Source: Aliikangiella sp965214955 (lineage in GTDB: Bacteria; Pseudomonadota; Gammaproteobacteria; Enterobacterales; Kangiellaceae). Taken from it: DNA of 64,000 nt. The DNA is taken from the NCBI GenBank assembly GCA_965214955.1, contig CBDCCU010000005.1, forward strand, positions 62,001 to 126,000. The letters are read 5' to 3'. The notes beneath the pieces were generated by a model, which made no database searches, had not been told where the DNA came from, and worked only from the letters and a program-made list of their open reading frames with translations. Numbering within the stretch: position 1 is the stretch's first letter; each line of letters opens with the position of its first letter. The position numbers and the translations under genes are program-made. Shown piece by piece: positions 27,201 to 34,862 of the stretch.

Positions 27201-27743
27201 ACGATTAGGAAAATGTAAGTTCCAAAAACCTAATTGGCTAGCGGCTTGTTCATGATTTTCGGCTAAAATTGAACGACCAACATCACCACCTTTTCCGCCC
27301 GATAAAATAATTAACCCTTGATTGTGTTCAGTTAGCCAGTCTTTTTCTACAATGGGTTTGCCCAAATGTTGATTGGTTTGATAAGCCTTGGAAATTAACT
27401 GTTTGGCATTTAAATACCCCTTATCATTCATACAAAGTGCGGTAATTCTAAAGGCTTCATTTTCATCTGCTGGATCATTGATCCACAAGTCCACTCCCGT
27501 AATTGGTTTAACACCAGCGGCAATGGCTTTTTTATAAAACTTAATTAAACCGCAGAAATTAACATTGTCGGTAATTGCCAGTGCCGGCATGCCTAAGCTT
27601 GCTGTTTTATCAAGCGCTGGGGCAATTCGGCAGATCCCATCGACCATAGAAAACTCAGTATGCATACGCAAATGAACAAACTGTGTTGATTTGTTTTCGG
27701 TCGTATTACTTCCAGAACTAAGATCGTTGTTTTGTTCGGACAT
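24216..27743 (-). CDS. dnaE: DNA polymerase III alpha subunit
   Basis: The protein has 1175 residues, close to the usual 1160. The N-terminal PHP domain is seen in FVHLRMHTEFSMVDGI. The polymerase palm has the catalytic PDFDIDFCMDGR motif, preceded by GPGRGSGAGSLVAY. The later (HhH) region and an OB domain (YISTAGLIVGIRVLKTKAGA) are present. It is the replicative polymerase catalytic subunit. rnhB lies 32 bases upstream on the same strand, the standard rnhB-dnaE order. Downstream, instead of accA, comes the DUF262 island and dnaQ. Confidence 0.98.
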   Translation of the reverse strand: MSEQNNDLSSGSNTTENKSTQFVHLRMHTEFSMVDGICRIAPALDKTASLGMPALAITDNVNFCGLIKFYKKAIAAGVKPITGVDLWINDPADENEAFRITALCMNDKGYLNAKQLISKAYQTNQHLGKPIVEKDWLTEHNQGLIILSGGKGGDVGRSILAENHEQAASQLGFWNLHFPNRYYIELQRTGRAGEGAYIHSIAAFAQGSGTPVVATNDVCFLEETDFAAHEIRVCINQSRVLDDPRRPKDYSDQQYLKSADEMCELFSDIPEAIENTIEIAKRCNLHLHLGEYFLPNFPIPDGLTIEQYFCQLSEEGLEERLKFLFDTSASDFAEKRKEYDERLKVELDVINQMGFPGYFLIVADFIQWGKRHNIPVGPGRGSGAGSLVAYALKITDLDPLEYDLLFERFLNPERVSMPDFDIDFCMDGRDKVIDYVAETYGRNAVSQIITFGRLAAKAVIRDVGRVMSQPYGFVDKISKMIPFDPGMTLKKAWEAEPEISQRYEAEEEFQEIWDMGVKLEGITRNAGKHAGGVVISPSDLTDFSALYCDENGEGLVTQFDKDDVETAGLVKFDFLGLRTLTIIDWAVEMVNQQLIPKGQEPLNIETIDLNDEASFELLKAANTTAVFQLESRGMKELIKKLLPSSFEDIIALVALFRPGPLGSGMVDDFINRKHGREEVSYPHIDYQHDDLKPVLEPTYGIILYQEQVMQIAQVLANFSLGGADLLRRAMGKKKPEVMEEQRKIFMKGAIAREVDGDLAGHIFDLMEKFAGYGFNKSHSAAYALVSFQTAWLKAHYPSAFMAAVMSSDMDNTDKVVTYVDDAKENKIKIVPPDVNRGNYKFTIDGADTIIYGIGAIKGVGEAAVQSIVAEREENGRYRDLFDFCNRIDLKKVNRRNLEAMIRAGALDELGPSRAILMASLEHAIRSAEQFKKDQLQGQDDLFGSPTESKGDQTPEFTPVRPWPEERILDGEKETLGLYLTGHPIDRYLPEIKQFCDLRLNALQPTRRGEYISTAGLIVGIRVLKTKAGASWAIVSLDDQSGRVDVMVRSDLYEVKREILRKDIIVVVKGDVSNDDFSGGLKISAVDLDEIIDIREQKSDHLLIDIDVTDNNLIAEEIIEALKPFKGGLCPVKFQCKVGNVSHELIANGEWSAKPTDELLFNLKNITGCNWVGVKY

Positions 27744-27775
27744 TTTACTCTTATTTTTTATCTTTATTTTATGCT

Positions 27776-28363
27776 TTATAAAAGCGATAACTGCTTTTTA
27801 ACGGGTGCAAAGCTTTTTCGGTGAATTGGTGTAATACCAAGTTTTTCAATCGCAGCTTGATGTGCCTTAGTTGGATAACCTTTGTGCCCTGCAAACCCAT
27901 AACCTGGGTATATTGCATCCATTTCAACCATTTCGTTATCTCTATAAACTTTAGCAATGATTGATGCCGCGCTAATCGCAGGCTCTTTTAAGTCCCCTTT
28001 AATGATCGCTTCGGCACTACAATTGAGTTTGGGCAGCTTATTACCATCAATTAAACAATGATTGGGCGGAATACTTAAGCCTTCAACCGCACGAGTCATT
28101 GCTAATAAACTGGCCTGCAAAATATTAATCTCATCAATTTCACTAGGCTCACAGCGAGCAATATTCCAACAAAGCGCCTTTTGTTTAATTTCTGCCGACA
28201 AAGCTTCGCGCTTTTTTTCTGACAATTTTTTAGAGTCGGTTAATCCTTCAATTGGCGCATTATCATCAAGGATCACCGCCGCCGCAATAACAGCCCCTGC
28301 TAAAGGACCTCGACCAACTTCATCGACACCTGCTATTAACTGCTTTTTTTTATTTTGATTCAT
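27776..28363 (-). CDS. rnhB: Ribonuclease HII
   Basis: The 195-residue protein covers the full RNase HII fold. Catalytic residues appear in GVDEVGRGPLAGAV (Asp and Glu), LTDSKKLSEKKRE, and CLIDGNKLP. The C-terminal ISAASIIAKVYRDNEM is typical. It removes RNA, including single ribonucleotides, from DNA. It is followed by dnaE. Upstream on the same strand is a toxin-antitoxin pair, where most gammaproteobacteria have lpxB; here lpxB is on the opposite strand about 3 kb away, so a rearrangement has separated them. Confidence 0.97.
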   Translation of the reverse strand: MNQNKKKQLIAGVDEVGRGPLAGAVIAAAVILDDNAPIEGLTDSKKLSEKKREALSAEIKQKALCWNIARCEPSEIDEINILQASLLAMTRAVEGLSIPPNHCLIDGNKLPKLNCSAEAIIKGDLKEPAISAASIIAKVYRDNEMVEMDAIYPGYGFAGHKGYPTKAHQAAIEKLGITPIHRKSFAPVKKQLSLL

Positions 28364-28401
28364 ATTGTTTTGAAGAATTAATTATTAATAACAAAGCTAA
28401 T

Positions 28402-28692
28402 TTATGAGTGTAGCGTTCTAATGGCTTTTTCAGGATCAGAAGCAACAATTTTTAATAATGCTCTAGCGGGACCAGTGGGATGTCTACGTCCTTGCTCCCA
28501 GTTTTCAATGGTTCTTTTGCTAACACCAATGAGTGTTGCAAATTTGTTTTGAGTCATTCCCATTTTTAAACGGATTTTTTTAACTTCGGGATCATCAAAA
28601 ACAAATTGTCGCTCAGCTTTGGCATTACCTTGCTTAATTGCATCCATTTGCTGAACGCTATCTAATAGTTCATTAAACATTTTGTTATCCAT
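28402..28692 (-). CDS. Helix-turn-helix antitoxin (HigA/NadS-like)
   Basis: From the ATG at 28692 the product is 96 residues. The C-terminal half is an XRE-type HTH: RLKMGMTQNKFATLIGVSKRTIENWEQG, here read in two overlapping parts (KMGMTQNKFATLIGVS and SKRTIENWEQGRR). The N-terminal part probably neutralises the toxin. Its start overlaps the end of the toxin gene by eight bases, so toxin comes first, as in higBA-type operons. I chose 28692 over 28710 because MDNKMFNELL is a typical opening and overlaps the toxin stop. It likely binds the palindrome upstream of the operon. Confidence 0.85.
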   Translation of the reverse strand: MDNKMFNELLDSVQQMDAIKQGNAKAERQFVFDDPEVKKIRLKMGMTQNKFATLIGVSKRTIENWEQGRRHPTGPARALLKIVASDPEKAIRTLHS

Positions 28693-29005
28693 CAGACCAT
28701 CTCTCGACAATAGTTTTGAGTAATGTTAATTGCTGTGTTGATAAATTATCTTGTTTTCCTTTTGGATAAACATACAGCATATATATCTGCTCATTATCAA
28801 CCATCCAATAATAAATTATTCTAACCCCACCGCTTTTACCTCGTCTTTCAAGTTTCCAGCGAATTTTGCGCAGGCCACCACTTCCTTTAATAATTGCTCC
28901 TGTTTCTGGTCGATTGACCAAAGCTTCTTGTAAAGCACGATATTCATCATCTTGCATTAAAGTTGCAATCATTTTAGTAAATATGGGGGTTTCAATTATA
29001 ACCAT
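28685..29005 (-). CDS. RelE/HigB-like toxin
   Basis: From the ATG at 29005 the product is 106 residues. The RelE-type beta-sheet core is seen in GGLRKIRWKLERRGKSGGVRI (cut: LRKIRW, GKSGGVRIIYYW) and MLYVYPKGKQDNLS, a classic C-terminal signature of this family. Such toxins cleave mRNA on the ribosome. AAGGAA lies five bases before 29005, which favours this start over the frame opening at 29023. Toxin-first order with an HTH antitoxin fits a higBA-like module. It lies between lpxB-side and rnhB-side genes at an apparent rearrangement point. Confidence 0.85.
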   Translation of the reverse strand: MVIIETPIFTKMIATLMQDDEYRALQEALVNRPETGAIIKGSGGLRKIRWKLERRGKSGGVRIIYYWMVDNEQIYMLYVYPKGKQDNLSTQQLTLLKTIVERWSDG

Positions 29006-29022
29006 AGGCTTCCTTTCCGTCA

Positions 29023-29037
29023 TACGCCAAAGGCGTA
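29023..29037. promoter_or_regulatory. Palindromic operator upstream of the toxin-antitoxin pair
   Basis: TACGCC-AAA-GGCGTA is a perfect 6 bp inverted repeat 18 bases before the toxin start. A TATAGT-like -10 box lies just upstream in the direction of transcription. It is the natural site for autorepression by the HTH antitoxin. Confidence 0.6.
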
Positions 29038-29218
29038 CAAAAACTATAACATATAATAATCGAACTTCCTATTACATAGAAGAAACTCATAATAAACTAT
29101 ACTCAATCTATATACCTACCCATTATTCACTCATTTATTGATTTGTGGTAATGTGAGCGCTAATTTTTTAGCTTAAAATTCAATTACTTTTAGCAATAAA
29201 TAATCATTGGAATACTTT

Positions 29219-30154
29219 ATGAATAAAATCAAAACCGCTGTTATTGGGGTTGGTTATTTAGGTAAGTTTCATGCTCAAAAATATGCTTCTCTCGATAATA
29301 GCGACTTAGTAGCGGTAGTTGATGCTAATGAAGACAATGTAAAAAAAATTGCCGCGCAAAATAATACGGTTGGACTCACTAGTTATGAGTCGCTTTTGGG
29401 TAAGGTAGATGCAGTAAGCATTGCCGCACCAACAAGCTTACATTACAAAATTGCCAAAGATTTTTTGCAAAACGGCAGTCATGTTTTAATTGAAAAGCCT
29501 ATAACGGTTACGGTTGAAGAAGCCGATGAGCTGATTGCAATTGCTAAGCAAAACAACCTGCTAATTCAAGTTGGTTTTTTAGAGCGTTTTAATGCCGCTA
29601 TTTTAGAAATGGATAAAGCATTAAACGAGCCTATGTTTATTGAGTCACACCGTTTAGCGCCTTTTAATCCTAGAGCCACCGATGTGAATGTGGTGCTGGA
29701 TTTAATGATCCATGATATTGATATTATTTTAAATATTGTTAAATCTGATCTTAAATCCATTAGCGCTTCTGGCGCTCCTGTTATTACTGGCTCTTCCGAT
29801 ATAGTCAATGCCCGTTTAGAATTTGAAAACGGCTGTGTTGCCAATGTAACCGCCAGCCGAGTATCAATGAAAACCGAGCGTAAGATGCGTTTATTTCAGC
29901 AAAATGGATGTGTTACTGTCGATTTTCAAAACCGAGAATTAAAAGTTTATAAAAAAAGCGATGAAACCGACGAAAATGGTATTCCGCAAATTACTGCCGA
30001 GCAAAAACAATATGAAAATAATGATGCACTATTAACCGAAATAGTCGCTTTTTTAAACAGCATTCAAACCAATACACCTACGGTTGTAACAGGTGAAGAT
30101 GGTCGCAAAGCTTTAGATGCCGCCATTCAAATCTCTAAATTATTAAGTGAGTAA
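29219..30154 (+). CDS. gnnA: Gfo/Idh/MocA oxidoreductase, probable UDP-GlcNAc 3-dehydrogenase GnnA
   Basis: The protein has 311 residues from the ATG at 29219. The Rossmann fold opens with TAVIGVGYLGKFHAQKY; the sugar dehydrogenase signature EKPIT and the block HRLAPFNPRATDVNVVLDLM followed by IHDIDIIL are present. Gfo/Idh proteins with this last block next to lpx genes correspond to GnnA, which oxidises the 3-OH of UDP-GlcNAc. The next two genes are an aminotransferase and lpxB, which is the gnnA-gnnB-lpx arrangement. The upstream TTG at 29207 is a weaker start. The function is inferred from family and context. Confidence 0.75.
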   Translation: MNKIKTAVIGVGYLGKFHAQKYASLDNSDLVAVVDANEDNVKKIAAQNNTVGLTSYESLLGKVDAVSIAAPTSLHYKIAKDFLQNGSHVLIEKPITVTVEEADELIAIAKQNNLLIQVGFLERFNAAILEMDKALNEPMFIESHRLAPFNPRATDVNVVLDLMIHDIDIILNIVKSDLKSISASGAPVITGSSDIVNARLEFENGCVANVTASRVSMKTERKMRLFQQNGCVTVDFQNRELKVYKKSDETDENGIPQITAEQKQYENNDALLTEIVAFLNSIQTNTPTVVTGEDGRKALDAAIQISKLLSE

Positions 30155-30159
30155 AAAAT

Positions 30160-31254
30160 ATGAATATCCCAATGGTTGACTTAAAACAGCAATACCATGA
30201 GATAAAAGACGAAATTGATCAAGGGATTTTAAATGCCTTAGAGTCTACTCAATTTATTCTTGGCCCCAATGTAAAAGCTTTTGAAAAAGAAGCCGCTGAC
30301 TATTTGGGTGTTAAACACTGCTTAGGTGTTAACTCTGGCACCGATGCATTGCATTTAGCGCTTATTGCCGCTGGTGTTGGTGCGGGTGACGAAGTGATTA
30401 CAACCACATTTACCTTTATAGCCACCGCAGAAGCCATTAGTTATGTGGGCGCAAAGCCTGTTTTTGTGGATATTGATCCTAAAACCTACAATATTAATCT
30501 TGAGCAAATGGAAGCGGCAATTACCGATAAAACTAAAGCGGTTATTCCAGTTCATTTATTTGGTCAACCCGTAGATATGCATAAGCTGATGCAGGTTTGC
30601 CAAAACAATAATTTAAAAGTGGTTGAAGATTGCGCGCAATCATTTGGCGCTCATATTAATGGTAAACAAACAGGCAGTTTTGGTGACTTAGGCGCGTTTA
30701 GTTTTTTCCCAAGTAAAAATTTAGGTTGTTATGGTGACGGAGGATTAATCAGCACTAATTGCGATAAAACCTTTGAGCACTTAAATGTATTACGCAATCA
30801 CGGCATGAGTGTTCGTTATCATCATACTGAGCTTGGTTTTAATAGCCGGCTCGATGAACTTCAAGCAGTCATTTTACGCACAAAGCTCAAGTGTATTGAT
30901 CAATATAACGATAATCGTAGACGCGTTGATAGTTTGTATAAAAAGTTGTTATCAAATACCGATGTGGTCACTCCATTTGAAGATGGGCTTGGCAAGCATG
31001 TTTATCATCAATATGTTTGTGTGCATGAAAAGCGCGATCAAATTATGCAAGCACTGCAAGCGCAAAATATTGCTTGTGCAATCTACTACCCTATTCCGCT
31101 ACATCAGCAAGATGTTTATCAAGCCGATAATCAAGGGGTGAGTTTGCCTGAGTCTGAACGAATAGCTAACAGCTGTTTTGCTTTGCCAATTTATCCCGAA
31201 ATGGAAGCAGAAAAAGTTGAGCGCGTTTGCGAAGTGATAAAATCGGCTTTATAA
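30160..31254 (+). CDS. gnnB: DegT/DnrJ/EryC1 aminotransferase, probable GnnB
   Basis: The protein has 364 residues with the sugar aminotransferase signatures: VNSGTDALHLAL (phosphate binding), VEDCAQSFGAHINGKQTGSFG, and FFPSKNLGCYGDGG, whose Lys is the PLP-binding residue. GnnB converts the 3-keto sugar made by GnnA to the 3-amino sugar (UDP-GlcNAc3N), which leads to lipid A with amide-linked primary chains. The gene starts five bases after gnnA ends and is followed by lpxB. Other nucleotide-sugar aminotransferases look similar, so the call depends on context. Confidence 0.75.
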   Translation: MNIPMVDLKQQYHEIKDEIDQGILNALESTQFILGPNVKAFEKEAADYLGVKHCLGVNSGTDALHLALIAAGVGAGDEVITTTFTFIATAEAISYVGAKPVFVDIDPKTYNINLEQMEAAITDKTKAVIPVHLFGQPVDMHKLMQVCQNNNLKVVEDCAQSFGAHINGKQTGSFGDLGAFSFFPSKNLGCYGDGGLISTNCDKTFEHLNVLRNHGMSVRYHHTELGFNSRLDELQAVILRTKLKCIDQYNDNRRRVDSLYKKLLSNTDVVTPFEDGLGKHVYHQYVCVHEKRDQIMQALQAQNIACAIYYPIPLHQQDVYQADNQGVSLPESERIANSCFALPIYPEMEAEKVERVCEVIKSAL

Positions 31255-31283
31255 AAACTGATTACTGATAAAAGTAGCCATTA

Positions 31284-32423
31284 ATGAATAAAAAAATTGT
31301 CATCAGCGCCGGAGAAGCCTCTGGCGATTTGCACTCGGCAAACCTTGTTAAAGCACTAAAAAACATTAACCCTAATGTTGAAGTCAGCGCAATGGGTGGC
31401 GACCATTTACGCAAAGCTGGCGCAAATGTGATTATTGATTGTGCTGATTTAGCAGTAATGGGTTTAATTGAAGTACTGATTAATTATCGCAAACTGAAAG
31501 GCGCACTTAACCAAATGATTGAGCATGTGCTAAGCACCAAGCCAGATTTACTTATTTTGGTAGACTATCAAGAATTTAATATGAAACTTGCTGAACAGGC
31601 TAAAAAAGACGGCATAAAAGTGCTGTTTTATATTGGCCCGCAAGTGTGGGCCTGGCGCTCGCATAGAGTGCATAGCATGGCTGAAAAAATTGATATGATG
31701 GCGGTGCTGTTTCCTTTTGAAGTTGATTTTTATACCAAAGCCAATGTGCCCGTTAGGTTTGTCGGTAACCCTTTAGTGGATGAAGCAAAAGCCGATAAAC
31801 CCAAGTCAGAATTAATCTGTCAATTTAATTTAGAGCAAACAAAAAAAGTTGTTGGCTTACTGCCGGGTAGCCGCAAAGCCGAAATAAAAAGAATACTCCC
31901 CATTCAATTAAGATCAGCTAAAAAACTGAAACAAAAACACCCCAACTTACAATTTGTATTAGCCGTTGCAAGCACTTTTAATATTAATGATATTAAAGCG
32001 CAATGCGTGGGCTATGAAGATTTGAACATCCAGTTTATTCAAGATAGCCCTTACAACACAATGTCAGTTTGTGATGCCATAATTACCGCATCGGGCACCG
32101 CCACATTAGAAATTGGTTTAATGGGAGTTCCGTTTGTTATCACCCACAAAATTGCGCCATTGTCTTATGCCATATTAAGCCGCATGATGACTATTGACAG
32201 GGTTGGTTTGGTCAATATTGTGGCTGAAAAAATGATTGTTAAAGAGCTAATTCAAAACCAAGCCAAACCTCAGTTAATTGCAGATGAAATTGACCAAATT
32301 TTAACTCAAGATGATTATCGTCAAACAATGATCAACGAATTTAAAATACTAAAAGACAAACTAGGCACATCAGGCGGCTCACAGCTGGTTGCCGAGCTTG
32401 CCCAAGAGATGATGAATAAATAA
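31284..32423 (+). CDS. lpxB: Lipid-A-disaccharide synthase
   Basis: The protein has 379 residues, the usual length. Motifs of the GT19 family are present: SAGEASGDLHSANL, FYIGPQVWAWRSHRV, GLLPGSRKAEIKR and TASGTATLE. It joins UDP-diacyl-GlcN (or the diamino analogue) to lipid X on the inner membrane face. It follows gnnB by 29 bases, so gnnA-gnnB-lpxB form one operon, ended by the hairpin at 32458-32480. In relatives lpxB lies between lpxA and rnhB; here it points away from rnhB. Confidence 0.96.
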   Translation: MNKKIVISAGEASGDLHSANLVKALKNINPNVEVSAMGGDHLRKAGANVIIDCADLAVMGLIEVLINYRKLKGALNQMIEHVLSTKPDLLILVDYQEFNMKLAEQAKKDGIKVLFYIGPQVWAWRSHRVHSMAEKIDMMAVLFPFEVDFYTKANVPVRFVGNPLVDEAKADKPKSELICQFNLEQTKKVVGLLPGSRKAEIKRILPIQLRSAKKLKQKHPNLQFVLAVASTFNINDIKAQCVGYEDLNIQFIQDSPYNTMSVCDAIITASGTATLEIGLMGVPFVITHKIAPLSYAILSRMMTIDRVGLVNIVAEKMIVKELIQNQAKPQLIADEIDQILTQDDYRQTMINEFKILKDKLGTSGGSQLVAELAQEMMNK

Positions 32424-32457
32424 TAAAGTTTCTCTATTAGCCTAATTGAATTTTGCT

Positions 32458-32480
32458 AATGCGACAAAACGTCGCATTTT
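32458..32480 (+). terminator. Terminator of gnnA-gnnB-lpxB
   Basis: The stem AATGCGAC/GTCGCATT with loop AAAAC is followed by a short T tract. It lies 35 bases after the lpxB stop. Confidence 0.75.
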
Positions 32481-32538
32481 ATTATGCACTTAATTCATTC
32501 ATAATTTGCCCACAAAAAAATTAACCACTGAAAACTCA

Positions 32539-34821
32539 ATGATTTACTCAAAATTTAAACTCACCACTAGTTCCTTATTAATTAGCTCAGCACTTGCTTT
32601 AGCATCAACTAACCTTTTAGCCGATGAACTGCCCAGTGCCGATAATGACTCTCATACACTTGTGATTTGGGGAGAATCTAAAAAGCATGAAGATACCGAT
32701 ACATCTAGCTCAAAAGTGGTGCTTACCCCTGAAGATTTAAGATCAATTAATGCCACCACAACCGAAGACTTAGTTAAACACGCTCCCAGCTTAATTATTC
32801 GTAAACGCTTTATTGGTGATGCTAATGGTGTGGTTGGGATCAGAGGTTCCAATATGTTTCAAACATCACGCTCTATGGTGTTTGCCGATGGTGTGCCTTT
32901 GCATTATTTTCTGCAAACCCGCTGGTCTGGCGCACCCAGATGGTCATTAGTTTCGGCAGATGAAATCGCACAAATTGAAGTGTTATATGGACCATTTTCG
33001 GCTGAATATAGTGGTAATGCGATGGGCGGAGTTGTCAATATAGAAACCGCTATTCCCACCGAAAGAAGAGTACATTTAGAGGCTGGATTTTTCTCGCACG
33101 ACTATAGTGAACTTGGCTTTAATGATACGTTAACAGGTAATAAACAGTTTATTTCCTTTGAAGATAAATTTGATGAAGTTAGCGTTTATTTCTCTTATAA
33201 CCGACTAGAAAATGACGGTCACCCTCAAACATTTAGGTTTTCCTCTGCAACAACACCTGACGATGATGCAACAGAAGTCACAGGTGGGATCTTAGGAGTT
33301 AACGAGTATGGAGACGAGGTTGTTTATTATGGCAATAATGGTATTGCACAGGTAGAAACCAATAATTATAAGGTAAAGTTAGGCTACGAGACCGATAATT
33401 GGTTTACGCTTTTTAATGCCGCCTATGAAGATCGCGGTGTAGATACGACATCGGCGCAGTCTTATATTAATGATGCCAATGGAAATACCATTTGGAATGG
33501 CTCAGTTAGCCAAAATGGTGTTGGTTTTAGCTTACGCGAAAGAAACTTTGCAGGTAGTGAGCTCGACAGAAGAAGCTTGTTATTAGGTTTGCGTACCCAA
33601 GGAGAGCTTTCAAACAACTGGCTTTTAGAAGCCAGCTTAAGCTCATTTGAAGTATTAGAAGATCAAACCCGCACCTCAAGCGCTAATCGCCTATCTCCCG
33701 CTCACAGCCTTAGTGGCAGAGTTCGTGAATATGACAATACTGGCTGGCAAACGGCAAATATTAGCTTTCAAAACGATCAAATTTTTGGCCACGATAATTT
33801 AAGCTTTGTTACTGGGTACAACTACGAAAGCTATCAGTTAATTATTAATAACTACGACTCCGATAATTATCAGGCTGGTGAGTTAACAGAGTTACGTAAT
33901 AATGGTTCTAGCGGTGGTGACACCAATATTAATGCACTGTATGCCCAATTTAATTGGGATATTAACGAACAATGGAATACAGTTATTGGTGGACGATATG
34001 AGTCGTGGGAAAGTAACGATGGTTTTTTTGGTGAAGAGCAACATATTGATCGTAGCGAAAGCCGTTTTTCTCCCAAATACTCTTTAAGCTATCTTCCTAG
34101 TGAGCAATGGTTAGTTCAATTATCAATTGCTAAGGCTTATCGTTTTCCTATTGTTGAAGAACTATTCCAAAATGAAAGCCGCACCAATGGAACTTCACTT
34201 GCCAATGCCAATCTTGAGCCCGAAGATGGTTTGCATACAAACCTAATGTTACAACGAAATATTGAAGATGGCTTTGTAAGAGTTAACTATTTTTCTGAGC
34301 AAGTTGATGATGTAATTTTTGCCCAAACAACGGTAATCGATAACACCGCAATTAATACTTTTGTACCTATTGATACCGTCGATACCAACGGTGTTGAGTT
34401 TATTTATAATCAAATTGGCTTGGCCGATGATCTTATTGATCTTCGCTTTAATGCTACCTACACAGACGCTAAAATCGACCGCAACAGCGCCAATACTAGC
34501 TTAGAAGGCAATGACTTTCCAAGAATACCCGAGTGGCGAGCTAACTTAACTGCAAACTTCCATTTATCTGATCCACTTGATATTGGCTTTGGTATTCGTT
34601 ACGCCAGCAATACCTTTGGTGATTTAGATAATAGCGATACGGCTAGCAATGTTTTTGGCGCTCACGACAGCTTCTTGTTTGTTGATGTTAAAGCTAATTA
34701 TCAACTTACCGAAACTATCCGTTTAAGCGCTGGTGTTGATAATGTTACTAACGAAGTGGCTTTTGTGCATCATCCTTGGCCGCAAAGAACTTACTATGTT
34801 GAAGCATCCTTTGATCTTTAG
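32539..34821 (+). CDS. TonB-dependent outer-membrane receptor
   Basis: From the ATG at 32539 the product is 760 residues with a signal peptide (LLISSALALASTNLLA). The plug domain reads SINATTTEDLVKHAPSLIIR, VGIRGSNMF, MVFADGVPL and IEVLYGPFSAEYSGNAMGG. The 22-strand barrel follows and ends in TYYVEASFDL. The receptor imports a scarce ligand with TonB energy. Downstream at short distances are an Asp-box propeller with CVCC and CPHHGP motifs and a thioredoxin-like protein, a context that hints at metal rather than sugar or vitamin uptake; this is inference. An earlier in-frame TTG at 32506 would break the signal peptide. Confidence 0.9.
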   Translation: MIYSKFKLTTSSLLISSALALASTNLLADELPSADNDSHTLVIWGESKKHEDTDTSSSKVVLTPEDLRSINATTTEDLVKHAPSLIIRKRFIGDANGVVGIRGSNMFQTSRSMVFADGVPLHYFLQTRWSGAPRWSLVSADEIAQIEVLYGPFSAEYSGNAMGGVVNIETAIPTERRVHLEAGFFSHDYSELGFNDTLTGNKQFISFEDKFDEVSVYFSYNRLENDGHPQTFRFSSATTPDDDATEVTGGILGVNEYGDEVVYYGNNGIAQVETNNYKVKLGYETDNWFTLFNAAYEDRGVDTTSAQSYINDANGNTIWNGSVSQNGVGFSLRERNFAGSELDRRSLLLGLRTQGELSNNWLLEASLSSFEVLEDQTRTSSANRLSPAHSLSGRVREYDNTGWQTANISFQNDQIFGHDNLSFVTGYNYESYQLIINNYDSDNYQAGELTELRNNGSSGGDTNINALYAQFNWDINEQWNTVIGGRYESWESNDGFFGEEQHIDRSESRFSPKYSLSYLPSEQWLVQLSIAKAYRFPIVEELFQNESRTNGTSLANANLEPEDGLHTNLMLQRNIEDGFVRVNYFSEQVDDVIFAQTTVIDNTAINTFVPIDTVDTNGVEFIYNQIGLADDLIDLRFNATYTDAKIDRNSANTSLEGNDFPRIPEWRANLTANFHLSDPLDIGFGIRYASNTFGDLDNSDTASNVFGAHDSFLFVDVKANYQLTETIRLSAGVDNVTNEVAFVHHPWPQRTYYVEASFDL

Positions 34822-34862
34822 TTTTGTTTAAGAAAAATATTGATTTAAAGGAAACAAGCGCA

